DNA of 64,000 nt, from positions 124,001-188,000 of the forward strand of contig CAWFFJ010000022.1 in assembly GCA_963814875.1 (NCBI GenBank). Reading direction: 5' to 3'. Numbering within the stretch: the stretch's first letter is position 1; each line of letters starts with the position of its first letter. This DNA is from CAVSIS01 sp963814875. Its GTDB lineage: Bacteria; Acidobacteriota; Thermoanaerobaculia; Thermoanaerobaculales; Sulfomarinibacteraceae. Below, in pieces: positions 16,824-24,955 of the stretch. The position numbers were made by a program, and so were the translations under genes. The notes under the pieces are model-generated. The model did no database searches, was not told the DNA's origin, and saw only the letters and a program-made list of their open reading frames with translations.

Positions 16824-17218
16824 CCGAGCACCCGCAGCAGGTATGCGGCGGTCGCGATGTCAAGGCCCTCGACTGCGTACCCCCGTGGGGTGACGAGCCG
16901 CAACACCGGTGGCTCGCGCGATGCGCCGGTCTCCTCTGCGCCCTCGCCGGCCGCCACGATCGCGACGGAACGAAAACCTGGAGCTGCTGTCGCCCGGTCC
17001 CGTCTCAGCCATCTGGCCAAGGTCGACTCGACCAGGCCGAGGCGGGCCGCGATGTCGCCATACGGCTCACCACGCTCCCGGCAGGCTCGAGCGTACGCCA
17101 CGAGCCTCGAACGCAGGTCCCGCGGGCACCGCCACTTCTTGCTCCGCCCCGCCTGGATCTCCGCTCGCACCTCGCCGGACAGCCGCTCGCACCATACCTG
17201 GAGGTCAACGTCCACCAT
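16820..17218 (-). CDS. tnpA: IS66 accessory protein TnpA (helix-turn-helix)
   Basis: This 132-residue protein has a helix-turn-helix core (LVAYARACRERGEPYGDIAARLGLVESTLARWL) typical of IS66 Orf1, which probably binds the element ends. It ends with an ATG-like 4-base overlap into tnpB, and its start lies 58 bases from the right terminal repeat. The first codons and upstream region are repeated at 30116-30187. Confidence 0.85.
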   Translation of the reverse strand: MVDVDLQVWCERLSGEVRAEIQAGRSKKWRCPRDLRSRLVAYARACRERGEPYGDIAARLGLVESTLARWLRRDRATAAPGFRSVAIVAAGEGAEETGASREPPVLRLVTPRGYAVEGLDIATAAYLLRVLG

Positions 17219-17527
17219 CCCTCGAGCTTGACCACACTCCGCTGCTTCCGCAAGACGGGGTACGGCGAGGACTTACGAAGAACACCCTCTGCGGTCGCGG
17301 CATGACTCACCCTCCCGTAGAAGCCTAACACCGCTCTGCTGTGCCTGGCACTTTTGGGTCAATCCGGTATCGAATCCCCCCATTGAGAACCCCAGCGGCC
17401 TTTCCCCATGGGTCCGATCGCTCTCTAAGAGCCCCGCCTTAGAGCCGCCTGGTACGGCCCCGCCGCACGACCAACAGGCTCCCCTCACCAACTCCGCTCG
17501 GACCTGACCACGAAGTCTCCGCGAACG

Positions 17528-18562
17528 CTAGAATGCCCCCCCTTGAGAGGAGCCAGTCGCCTCGTCATTGGGAGGCGTCGAGTCATCGTTCGTAGCATCG
17601 CGCTTCAGAACGCCACGAAACTTCGGCTTGTCTTTGCTCCACGTAAAGATGCTCAGCTCGAGGTTGCCATCACTTGTAGGCCTAGCGACAATATGACCCA
17701 TGAACATGCACTTGGCCTTGTTTGTGTTTGTACCCTTGAGGAGAATCCCATCCCCCTCTGGAGCCGACGAAGTAATGTCTATGGTGCATCCCTTGGCCTT
17801 GAGTGCAAGCCACCCATGGAATGAGGCGCCAGGGCCGGACCTCACGACCAAATGAGCTGTGTCTGTCTTCTTACCATCACCCTCGCTTACACTTCCTCCC
17901 CAGTCACCAGAAATGTCCACCGTCGCTCGTACCTCAGGATTGGTCCCTTGCGGGCCACCAGCTGAGTTACCTGGCAATTGGGCGTTCATCGGAACATCCC
18001 CGACGGAAAAATCGACAATAAAGCCCGGCGCCGATGCGGCCTCGTATGCAGAGAGCTCCGCCGGCCAAGGCGCCCGCGTAATAGCATAGGCACCGTTCGC
18101 AAGGGGTTCCGAGGGCACCAGCCGGTAGAGGTCATCGTGCCCGCTAACAGGGCCCCTCTTCAGAGCCACCTGGCGAGAAGGGAACCAGCAGTTTGCAGGG
18201 CGAGCCTCATATCCAGCCTTGTAGACATTCATCACTTTGACACTCGTTTGAAAACTCAGAGCATAGAGCGACAGGCTTCCCACTTTCCAGTCGGGGCCAT
18301 AAGCAAGGAAGTAGGCGTTGGCGTCTGCTTGCTTACCAGAGGACTTGGCAAGACACAGACTACCAAGCATCCCGGAACTATCTACGGCAATGTACTTGCA
18401 TCTATCGCCGCCCAACGCATCTCCGAGTTCAACCAAGTGACCATCTGAAACCAGGTATAGGCCATAGAACTCGGGGACTGGCGTCTCCTCGCCCGCATGC
18501 GCCATGTATGGGTCGCCTAACACTCCCGCCAGAAGAACTCCAATGATCAGCACGTACTTCAT
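17528..18562 (-). CDS. Secreted protein of unknown function with C-terminal 'TNK' domain
   Basis: ATG at 18562, preceded by GGAGGAAGG, gives 344 residues with a signal peptide (MKYVLIIGVLLAGVLG, cleavage near AHA). Residues 25-215 (EFYGLYLVSDGHLVEL, NCWFPSRQVAL, YRLVPSEPLANGAYAIT) resemble a domain found in exported proteins with a cell-surface role; I cannot name it. Residues 235-330 begin SGDWGGSV, contain KGTNTNKAKCMF and end FRGVLKRD; this matches the C-terminal domain of the protein at 5504-6247. The last residues are Asp/Ser rich. The flanks are mobile-element debris on both sides. Confidence 0.72.
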   Translation of the reverse strand: MKYVLIIGVLLAGVLGDPYMAHAGEETPVPEFYGLYLVSDGHLVELGDALGGDRCKYIAVDSSGMLGSLCLAKSSGKQADANAYFLAYGPDWKVGSLSLYALSFQTSVKVMNVYKAGYEARPANCWFPSRQVALKRGPVSGHDDLYRLVPSEPLANGAYAITRAPWPAELSAYEAASAPGFIVDFSVGDVPMNAQLPGNSAGGPQGTNPEVRATVDISGDWGGSVSEGDGKKTDTAHLVVRSGPGASFHGWLALKAKGCTIDITSSAPEGDGILLKGTNTNKAKCMFMGHIVARPTSDGNLELSIFTWSKDKPKFRGVLKRDATNDDSTPPNDEATGSSQGGAF

Positions 18563-18746
18563 GTCACTTACCACCCTTCCTCCTGTAGAACCCGCTGTCA
18601 GCTTCGAGGCGCCGCGGGGGTCCTGGAAGTCTCTAAAGGAGATGAGCCCCACCCGCCCAGCCCTTGTTGGTCGCTTGCTGTGCGAAGGCTTCACACCCTC
18701 GTCTCGCCTTCTCCATCTCTGTTCTCTCACCCATGCTCGAAGAGAG

Positions 18747-18941
18747 TCAATCAACCGTACCGGTCGCAGACCTATCTTGACCGACTAGCCGCAACCGAAG
18801 CCCAACTACCTCCTGGCTTTCTCCCGGCTGGAGACTTCCTGAGCCTTCATGCCGGCCAGTCAGGTCTAACGAGCCACAACAGGTAAGGGCAAGGGCCGCC
18901 GAGAAGACGGTCACAGCTAGCAAGCTCCAAGAAACGGACAA
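18747..18941 (-). pseudogene. Truncated relative of the 7428-8309 lipoprotein
   Basis: The 64-codon frame encodes a signal sequence with lipobox (LALTCCGS) followed by LTGRHEGSG and VVGLRLRLVGQDRSATGT, which parallels PTGWYAGSG and ILGLRLRLVVQEKAATGT in the lipoprotein at 7428-8309. It stops right after that motif, so only the N-terminal quarter remains. This is a relic of a paralogue, and shows that the secreted-protein cluster once extended or was duplicated to this side of the defence and IS66 region. Confidence 0.65.
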
Positions 18942-19399
18942 GCGATTCTGCGAGAACTCCTGTTCACCGAACGGCCCCTCGTTGCACCCACGGCTCCTTG
19001 TCAGATAGAGTTGGCCTGTCTCGTGGGCCTCGCCGCATCTTTCTACGCATCGTTAATGGTGGGTGATTTTCCCTGGACGGTGATAGGGGACAAACGACCC
19101 CCTCTTTGATCTGGAACGCCAATTCGAGCCTGAGTTTTCAAACCAATCGATCCTGCGGCGGTGGCCGCAGCCATCCGACCCTGAGCGACGCCCAGGGGAA
19201 GCCTACGCGATATCCCTGGTAGGGGCCGATGTCTCTTCGATGTCGACTCGCGTGCCCGCCGCTCGGCAGATTCTTGCATTCTGACGATCTCCTGCCTGAA
19301 TGTACCAGGGAAGTATGGTCTTGATACAAGTGCCCACGCAACCTGCTCCCCGAAACCTGGTCCGGGCGGAGTGACAGACTGGGCCGAAGGAGCAGGGCA

Positions 19400-19640
19400 T
19401 GTGGAGGAGGCGATTCTGCCAGGAGCGGACCAGTCGGGTCTTGGAGCCTCGACAGCCCGGGGAGCCGATGGAGGACCCTTGACGGGGCGTCGGCATCTCT
19501 GGGGGGCGGCGTACTACCGGTGGAAGGCGAAGTTCGGCAGCATGGACGCGAGCGACGCCCGACGACTGCGGAGAGATGCGAGAGGTATCGCTGGAGCTGG
19601 CACCCTAGACCCCGAAAGAGTCAGCACGCGCCCGCCCTCC
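19400..19640 (+). pseudogene. Remnant of an IS3-type transposase OrfA
   Basis: The plus strand encodes EAILPGADQSGLGASTAR, a disrupted GISG step, then AAYYRWKAKFGSMDASDARRLR. YYRWKAKFGSM is diagnostic of the OrfA helix-turn-helix of IS3-family elements. A one-base shift near 19500 and loss of the following coiled coil show that it is dead. It belongs to a different IS3 subgroup from the relic at 9765. Confidence 0.65.
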
Positions 19641-19799
19641 GGGACTTGGTGCCGTTGAGAACAGTCTCAAACACTGACGACAAAACTGACGACAAAACGG
19701 GTGGAGAACTGTGAAACGCTATGAACAGGGCATCACGGAAGTCACTTAGAATCAGTACTCTGTGAAACTCAGAATCACGCGATGGACGGCTGTCTCGAG

Positions 19800-19838
19800 T
19801 TAGGAAACCTCTGCTCTATCCACCTGAGCTACAGCCCC
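19800..19838 (-). tRNA. Truncated tRNA-Arg(CCT), 5' half only
   Basis: The minus strand from 19838 down to 19800 reads as acceptor GGGGCTG, TA, D-arm GCTCAGGTGGATAGAGC, anticodon-stem GAGGT and loop TTCCTAA (anticodon CCT). Past the loop the expected ACCTC strand and T-arm are absent and unrelated sequence begins. No 3' half was found nearby. A break exactly at the anticodon loop is where many tyrosine integrases recombine. Confidence 0.7.
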
Positions 19839-19840
19839 CG

Positions 19841-20267
19841 TGGGGTGACGATCGTACGATTCCGGCGGGTTCGCGTCAACGCGCCTGTGCCGACGCTCAA
19901 GGCGGTCCTCAAGATCGACCGGCCCGTCAGGTGAGAGGCCGGGCACCACCAGACCCCTGAGCGTCAAGGCCGAGCTGGTCGCCTCCCATGACAAGGAGTG
20001 CGTGCCAGGCACCCGTTTCCAGGGCCGGCGCCCACAAAGGGTGATTTCGGAGCTGATCACACGGCCTGCGACCTCGCTGTCTACGCTTCGCCGCTTCGGT
20101 TACCCCCACGGCGCAAGACTCGCTTCCGGCTGGCGGCCACCCTTGGCCGGTCGGGACTTCAACCCGCTGGGTTCGTTCGGAAGGTTTCAGAAACCCCGCT
20201 CGTCATCTCTGACTCACGTCATCTCGGCCCCCTTCCCCAGGCTTCGCCCGGCGCACGCCTGGCACCT
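19841..20267. other. Gene-free stretch with REP-like words
   Basis: No coding sequence is convincing here. It contains the palindromic words GTGCCAGGCACC (20003) and GCCTGGCACC (20259), and a block at 20070-20250 (GCTTCGCCGCTTCGGTTACC onwards) of a kind I have seen beside mobile genes but cannot name. Confidence 0.4.
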
Positions 20268-20543
20268 TTATGCGACCTCACCTCGGACACGAGGGTCGTG
20301 CAGGATTGCCCACACGTAGGCCGGGCCGCGCACCAGCTCGTTGATTTTCCCTGGGCCGTCGAATGGCACCAACATGAAGGCCTTTTCTACGTCTGCGCGG
20401 GCGATGCGATATCGCGTGCGACTCGGATAGAGGGCCGCGCCGTCGATCGTGTACGCGAACTCGAGTCCAGTCTTGGTATGGAACGTCTCCCCCTCCAGCT
20501 GCTTCATTCGTTGCCACATAGCGTCGAAGCCCGGTCTTGGCAT
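20268..20543 (-). CDS. Small conserved protein of unknown function
   Basis: This 91-residue protein begins 7 bases after AAGGAGG. Its sequence is coherent: LEGETFHTKTGLEFAYTIDG, a basic middle and INELVRGPAYVWAILHDPRV. I recall similar small proteins from accessory regions of many bacteria, often near mobile or defence genes, with no assigned function. No signal peptide or membrane segment. It lies between the broken tRNA and the metK leader. Confidence 0.7.
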   Translation of the reverse strand: MPRPGFDAMWQRMKQLEGETFHTKTGLEFAYTIDGAALYPSRTRYRIARADVEKAFMLVPFDGPGKINELVRGPAYVWAILHDPRVRGEVA

Positions 20544-20954
20544 CTCGAACCTCCTTGGTCATCCGCGTAGGACCTCGCCGTAGGCTGTCGCCCCCTGCCC
20601 CTTCGCACCCCGTCGGGGACCCGCACCACGTCATTGCATCTCGGTTCGGTTCAGGACAACCCGACGTCAGAAACCGCAACCACGTGCCCGGCGTGGTTCC
20701 ACGATATGCGACCATTGTCCGGCGCTCAGACCAGCGGATCTGAATGCGGCCTCACATCGTCACTCGTTCGACCTCGACTATTCGCAATACTCCACGTTTC
20801 CTAGTAAACGTGCCGGACACGTCATGTGATGTTACGCCAGCCGAGAGCGGCCAGCCGGCGGTCAAGATCGCCCATTCCCTGCCCGAACGCCTGTTCGTCT
20901 CGCCTTTTCTGCCCGCCTGGGCTTGTATTTCGCGGACCACCCTGCTAAATTGAA

Positions 20955-21020
20955 CGTGGCGCTGATTTGAGCTCGCAGCTTGCGGAGCGCCTTACAAATT
21001 CCGCTAAAGCGCGTAGGGAC
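20955..21020 (+). promoter_or_regulatory. SAM-II-like riboswitch upstream of metK
   Basis: The leader carries the SAM-II core: P1 5' strand GGCGCT (20958-20963) followed at once by GATTT; P1 3' strand AGCGCC (20986-20991) followed by TTACAAATT; then CCGCTAAAG (21001-21009) and a G-rich end. The order GCTGATTT, AGCGC, AAAT, GCTAAA is that of SAM-II aptamers. A small extra hairpin CGCA-GCT-TGCG (20974-20984) sits inside the P1 loop. I did not resolve the pseudoknot pairing fully; SAM-V, which shares this core, is the alternative. Its place in front of S-adenosylmethionine synthetase fits feedback by S-adenosylmethionine. Confidence 0.75.
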
Positions 21021-21036
21021 CGAGGACGAACCTCAC

Positions 21037-21069
21037 AAAGCCCGTCGCGCCACCGCGACGGGCTTTTTT
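21037..21069 (+). terminator. Intrinsic terminator in the metK leader (attenuator)
   Basis: A perfect 10-bp stem, GCCCGTCGCG (21040-21049) with CGCGACGGGC (21054-21063), loop CCAC, followed by six T. It begins about 20 bases after the riboswitch core and ends about 50 bases before the metK ribosome binding site, so it is placed to stop transcription when the aptamer is in one state. Confidence 0.88.
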
Positions 21070-21122
21070 CGGTGGCGCCTCCTCCTTTCCGCGGCAGCGG
21101 CAACGGGAACGAGGAGGTGCAC

Positions 21123-22313
21123 ATGTCGCGAAGCGTCCACTCCCCCACCGCCAACCGCCTCCAGACCATCGTCGGCGTGGCCCCGAACTCCGGGATCCTG
21201 ACCTCGGAGTCCGTCACCGAGGGCCACCCCGACAAGGTCGCCGACCAGATCTCCGACGCGATCCTCGACGCCCACCTCGCCGAGGACCCGCTCGCCCGGG
21301 TCGCGTACGAGACGCTGGTCACCCGCAACCTCGTCGTCTTGGCAGGCGAGATCACCTCAACCGCCCGGGTCGACGCCGAGGCGGTCGCCCGCGGCGCCAT
21401 CCGCGCCATCGGCTACGACCGGCCCGGTGAGGGATTCGACGCCGACAACGCCGTCGTCGTCGCCTGCCTCCACAAGCAGGCGCCCGAGATCGCCCAGGGT
21501 GTCGAGACCGGCGGCGCCGGCGACCAGGGCATGATGTTCGGCTACGCCACCGACGAGACCCCCGAGCTGATGCCCCTGCCGATCGTGCTCGCGCACCGCC
21601 TCACCCGGCGTCTGTCCGAGCTGCGGCACTCGGGCGAGCTCGCCTGGCTGCGCCCCGACGGCAAGGCCCAGGTCTCGGTCGAGTACCGGCCCGACGGCCC
21701 GCCGCGCGTCGCCGCGGTCGTCGTCTCGACCCAGCACGAGGCTTCCGTGACCCTCGCCGAGGTCCAGCGCGAGGTCGGGAACCTCGTGGTCGACCCCTGC
21801 CTCGCCGGCCTCGAGCGCGGCCCCGGCTTTGCCCTTCACGTCAACCCTGCCGGGACCTTCACCACGGGCGGCCCCGCCGCCGACACCGGCCTCACCGGCC
21901 GCAAGATCATCGTCGACACCTACGGCGGCGCCGCGCCCCACGGTGGGGGCGCGTTCTCGGGAAAGGACGCCACCAAGGTCGACCGCTCGGCCACCTACAT
22001 GGCCCGCCACGTCGCCCGCAGCGTGGTCGCGGCCGGCCTCGCCCGCCGCGCCCTGGTCCAGATCGCCTACGCCATCGGGCAGGCCGCGCCGGTGGCCGTC
22101 GCCGTCTCCTCGCTCGGCACCGGCTCCGTCTCCGACCCCGAGCTCGCCGAGCTCGTGACGGCGACCTTCGACCTCACCCCGCGCGGGATCATCGACGCGC
22201 TGAAGCTGCGTCGCCCCGTCTTCCTGGCCGCCGCCACCGGCGGTCACTTCGGCCGCACCGGCGAGGGCTTCACCTGGGAGACGGATCGGGCTCTTCGCGG
22301 ACAGAGCAGCTGA
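21123..22313 (+). CDS. metK: S-adenosylmethionine synthetase
   Basis: ATG at 21123, 4 bases after GAGGAGGTGC, gives 396 residues, the normal length. The protein makes S-adenosylmethionine from methionine and ATP in the cytosol. Diagnostic sequences: SESVTEGHPDKVADQISDAILD (ATP-binding start), GAGDQGMMFGYA (the family signature GAGDQGxxxGYA), KAQVSVEY, and GGGAFSGKDATKVDRSATYMAR (second signature GGGAFSxKD). The active-site His, Asp and Lys residues are all present. It is preceded by a SAM-II-like riboswitch and terminator and appears monocistronic apart from two small genes downstream. Confidence 0.97.
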   Translation: MSRSVHSPTANRLQTIVGVAPNSGILTSESVTEGHPDKVADQISDAILDAHLAEDPLARVAYETLVTRNLVVLAGEITSTARVDAEAVARGAIRAIGYDRPGEGFDADNAVVVACLHKQAPEIAQGVETGGAGDQGMMFGYATDETPELMPLPIVLAHRLTRRLSELRHSGELAWLRPDGKAQVSVEYRPDGPPRVAAVVVSTQHEASVTLAEVQREVGNLVVDPCLAGLERGPGFALHVNPAGTFTTGGPAADTGLTGRKIIVDTYGGAAPHGGGAFSGKDATKVDRSATYMARHVARSVVAAGLARRALVQIAYAIGQAAPVAVAVSSLGTGSVSDPELAELVTATFDLTPRGIIDALKLRRPVFLAAATGGHFGRTGEGFTWETDRALRGQSS

Positions 22314-22436
22314 GAGTCTGTGCAATGGCACCAACCGCCGACCGAGCTTCGACAGCGTGAGGTCACGAGATCTGGCAGCGCGCCAGCGGAGGGCCTTCTT
22401 CAGACAACTGCCCGCAACACCAGGAGGGAGAACACC

Positions 22437-22625
22437 ATGACTTCCAAGCGTAGATCGTTCACCAAGGCTGAGATCGAGGAGTTTGCGCGAGAGGGCTGGC
22501 ACTTCGGGCCGGGCCTCGACTGGCGACAGTTCGTGGGAAAGGGGAAGCCACAGGACACCGACCAGCCCACGACGGAGACTCCGCCGGCTGCATCCTCGGA
22601 GCCCGACGTGGACGAGCAAACCTGA
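22437..22625 (+). CDS. Small hydrophilic protein, first of a tandem pair
   Basis: The 62-residue protein starts after AGGAGGGAG. It begins SFTKAEIEEFAREGWHFGPG and LDWRQFV, then has a Pro/Thr/Glu-rich tail. The gene at 22713 encodes a protein of the same length with TKAEIEKLRKEGWRFGTG and LDWREFV, so the two are tandem duplicates. No known domain is recognised; the head looks like one or two helices. Confidence 0.7.
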   Translation: MTSKRRSFTKAEIEEFAREGWHFGPGLDWRQFVGKGKPQDTDQPTTETPPAASSEPDVDEQT

Positions 22626-22712
22626 GGGAACTCACCGGCCGACCTGTCGGGGTTGCCGACGCCGCAACCCCGCTCGATCAACCCGACCACGACCGTCCGA
22701 GGGGGAGACGCC

Positions 22713-22901
22713 ATGACCATCGAGAAGCGTGAGCTGACCAAGGCCGAGATCGAGAAGTTGCGGAAAGAGGGTTGGAGATTCGGGACGGGCCTGGACTGGC
22801 GAGAGTTCGTGCCGGGCAGAAAGCTGGAGGGCTCCGACCAGGCCCAGACAGAGGCACCACCGAGGCCATCCCCGGACAATGGCGACGAGCGGGATGGCTA
22901 A
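22713..22901 (+). CDS. Small hydrophilic protein, second of a tandem pair
   Basis: ATG at 22713 follows GGGGGAG. The 62-residue product shares about half its head residues with the 22437-22625 protein (TKAEIE, EGW, FG, G, LDWR, FV) and also has a Pro/Glu/Asp-rich tail. Tandem position, equal length and 87 bases between them point to recent local duplication. The function is unknown; a regulatory or inhibitory peptide is possible but not shown. Confidence 0.7.
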   Translation: MTIEKRELTKAEIEKLRKEGWRFGTGLDWREFVPGRKLEGSDQAQTEAPPRPSPDNGDERDG

Positions 22902-23130
22902 AGGGACCCACTGGCACGAGCTGGCGGGCTCGGCGCGCCGCACTAGAGAATACGGAACGGGCGCGTGGAAATCGGCTGACCACGCACCGATGCTCACGTT
23001 TAGGTGCCAATGGCCGCCTTGGTGGCTAGAATGGACCTTGGGTCCGATGGTAGCTGGTGTTCGGAGCCGACTTTGACCTCGGCGGTTGGCGGCTCCCTTG
23101 CGAATTGGTGTGGAGCCGTCATTAGCAGTA

Positions 23131-23970
23131 ATGAGGAAGAAGGGGGCGTTTGTGGCCAATTTCGGCATGGCAGAGCAGTATGGGATAGCATGCTCGGATA
23201 CATCGGAAGAGAGTTTCAGGATGCGTGCTACCCACAGGTGCCCATTCCTGTCGGCTCAGTGCAACAAACGGGGTGGCGTGTGTTCGATCACAGACGGGGC
23301 GACTACAACCATCACCTGCCCGAATAGGTTCCGTGAAGATGATCTCCTGTTCGACGAGGTTTGCCGGATCGGGTTTCGTACCAAGCACAATTGCGTGGCC
23401 ATCAACGAGGTCGACTTCCTGACAGCGGCAAGTGACCCTGCGATCTTCGTCGGCAAGATCGACAACGTAGTGGCGAGGCTCGGGCCCGCCGGGCTGGTCG
23501 AGTGGTGCGCGCTTGAGGTTCAGGCCGTCTACTTCTCGGGGTCAGGCATGCCCAAAGAGATCCAGTTCTTTGAAACGCATCACCGTTTGAAGCAACCTGC
23601 GCACCGAAGACCGGACTACCGTTCCAGTGGACCAAAACGACTGCTTCCTCAGCTTGAGGTGAAGGTCCCCACGCTAAGGCGCTGGGGGAAGAAGATGTTC
23701 GTCGCGATCGACGAGCCCTTCTTTAGGTGGATGCCAAAGATGCAGCAAGTCAACGACATTTCGAACGCTGACATCTGTTGGCTGGTCTTCCGACTTCGGC
23801 CACACGCGCACACGTATAGGCTTGAGCTTTCGGAAACGCTGCTTACCACTCTAGAGGAATCGAGAGTCGGGCTTGTGGGCGGAGAAGCCCCGCCACAAGC
23901 GGCGTTTGAGGCTGGCGTACTGGAGAAAGTCAGTACGGCAGAAAGCGTTGTCTGGAGATCCCGGGATTAG
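23131..23970 (+). CDS. NotI-like type II restriction endonuclease
   Basis: From ATG at 23131 (279 residues) the protein matches the NotI family in order: a head VANFGMAEQYG, a four-cysteine iron-binding cluster (RCPFLSAQC, GVC, TCPNR), then the PD-(D/E)XK-type core with KIDNVVA and ALEVQAVYFSGSG, where Glu and Gln of ExQ are the NotI catalytic pair, and RRWGKKMFVAIDEPFFRWMP. NotI cuts the rare site GCGGCCGC; the specificity here is unknown. A TTG at 23086 would lengthen it by 15 residues. Its 3' end overlaps that of the convergent methyltransferase by 41 bases. With that enzyme and Vsr it forms a restriction-modification module. Confidence 0.85.
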   Translation: MRKKGAFVANFGMAEQYGIACSDTSEESFRMRATHRCPFLSAQCNKRGGVCSITDGATTTITCPNRFREDDLLFDEVCRIGFRTKHNCVAINEVDFLTAASDPAIFVGKIDNVVARLGPAGLVEWCALEVQAVYFSGSGMPKEIQFFETHHRLKQPAHRRPDYRSSGPKRLLPQLEVKVPTLRRWGKKMFVAIDEPFFRWMPKMQQVNDISNADICWLVFRLRPHAHTYRLELSETLLTTLEESRVGLVGGEAPPQAAFEAGVLEKVSTAESVVWRSRD

Positions 23971-24955
23971 CCCGAAGACCTGATCTGCGACTGACCCTGT
24001 CTGGGGGCCCTTCCTGTCGCGAGTCGAGTGCCTCTCTGATTTTTGCTGCGATTGCAGCAGCTAGCGGTGGCGGGACCGCGTTTCCGACTTGGCGCCCTTG
24101 CGCGGTCTTCGACCCATCGAACACCCAGGTGTCCGGAAAACCCTGGATCCGAGCAGCCTCACGTACGGTTAGCTGGCGCGGGAATCGGTAGTGAATCGGG
24201 GGATGAAATCCCGCCAGATGGTCCCCTTTGGGGCCGTAGCCTCCGCCCGCACGTATGGTGGAGCTTGGGCGATCAGCCCAAAGCCGCGCTCTGCGGTACC
24301 CCGGGTCAATCTCCCCCGGGCCTAGCGCTGCCCACCGCGCCCGGACATGGGGGGCATGATTGTTGCGGGTGTGGTTGCTTGCCGTCTGGTTTTCCTCGAG
24401 ATCTCCGATTGCTTCCTTGACAGTTAAGTGGGTGACGTGCGTTGGTCGTGGGAGCTCAATCCTAAAACCTCTCCCGCCTAGGACTATCAGGCGTCGCCTA
24501 ATCTGCGGCACCCCGTAGTCCGCGGCATTGAGTATGTCGTAGGAGACCACGTACCCGAGCTCTTCTAGTGACTCAAGCAACATCCCAAGGTGTCGCCGGT
24601 TCTTCTTCTGTGCCATTCCTGGCACGTTTTCGAACATTACGAATTCAGGAGCAGCGTCTCTGACAACGCGGAAGTACTCCTGCCACAGTAAGTTGCGAGG
24701 ATCATTGGGCTTTCCCTTACCAGCTGTGCTGAAGCCCTGGCAAGGGGGACCGCCAATAACACCCTCGACGCGGCCCTCCCAGCGAAAATCTCGAATATCT
24801 CCCTCAAACACTCCCCATGCTGGCCGGTTCAGCCTGAGTGTCTTGCAGGACTCGGCGTCGTTATCGACACACACAACGGGATGGAAGCCGCGCTCTTCGA
24901 ACCCGATATCCAGGCCGCCACCGCCGGTAAACAGTGAAATGACGGTACCTCTCAC
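23930..24955 (-). CDS. C5-cytosine DNA methyltransferase
   Basis: The 341-residue enzyme has the ten-motif C5 layout: SLFTGGGGLDIGFE (SAM binding), IGGPPCQGFSTAGK with the catalytic Cys of PCQ, FENVPGM (ENV), a QIRRRLIVLGG motif VIII, a short target recognition region (about 180-255) and RQLTVREAARIQGFPD plus QVGNAVPPPLAAAI at the end. It adds a methyl group to carbon 5 of cytosine and should protect the site cut by the NotI-like nuclease. Its start overlaps the stop of the ribbon-helix-helix gene by 4 bases, so the two are translationally coupled. Confidence 0.95.
   Translation of the reverse strand: MRGTVISLFTGGGGLDIGFEERGFHPVVCVDNDAESCKTLRLNRPAWGVFEGDIRDFRWEGRVEGVIGGPPCQGFSTAGKGKPNDPRNLLWQEYFRVVRDAAPEFVMFENVPGMAQKKNRRHLGMLLESLEELGYVVSYDILNAADYGVPQIRRRLIVLGGRGFRIELPRPTHVTHLTVKEAIGDLEENQTASNHTRNNHAPHVRARWAALGPGEIDPGYRRARLWADRPSSTIRAGGGYGPKGDHLAGFHPPIHYRFPRQLTVREAARIQGFPDTWVFDGSKTAQGRQVGNAVPPPLAAAIAAKIREALDSRQEGPPDRVSRRSGLRANPGISRQRFLPY

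Larger units (their letters stand above)
14851..17276 (-). mobile_element. Complete IS66-family insertion sequence
   Basis: Imperfect terminal inverted repeats define the ends: GTACGTCCTCGCCGTGGCCC at 14851 and the complement of GTAAGTCCTCGCCGTACCCC ending at 17276. Between them lie tnpA, tnpB and tnpC in the usual order on the minus strand, all open. The 8 bases flanking each side (CGTGTATC and GAAGAACA) do not match, so no target duplication is visible; the element may have been rearranged, for instance by recombination with the partial copy whose right end survives at 30116-30187. Confidence 0.88.

Noticed and set aside
14851..17276. Target-site duplication of the IS66 element
   Set aside because: The 8 bases on each side (CGTGTATC and GAAGAACA) do not match.
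20070..20250. Possible group II intron or structured RNA end
   Set aside because: The block looks familiar from regions next to mobile genes, but no domain V hairpin or reverse transcriptase is present, so I cannot support an intron call.
24600..24630. CCTGGCAC word as a further REP-like copy
   Set aside because: It lies inside the methyltransferase coding sequence within conserved codons, so it is explained by protein sequence.
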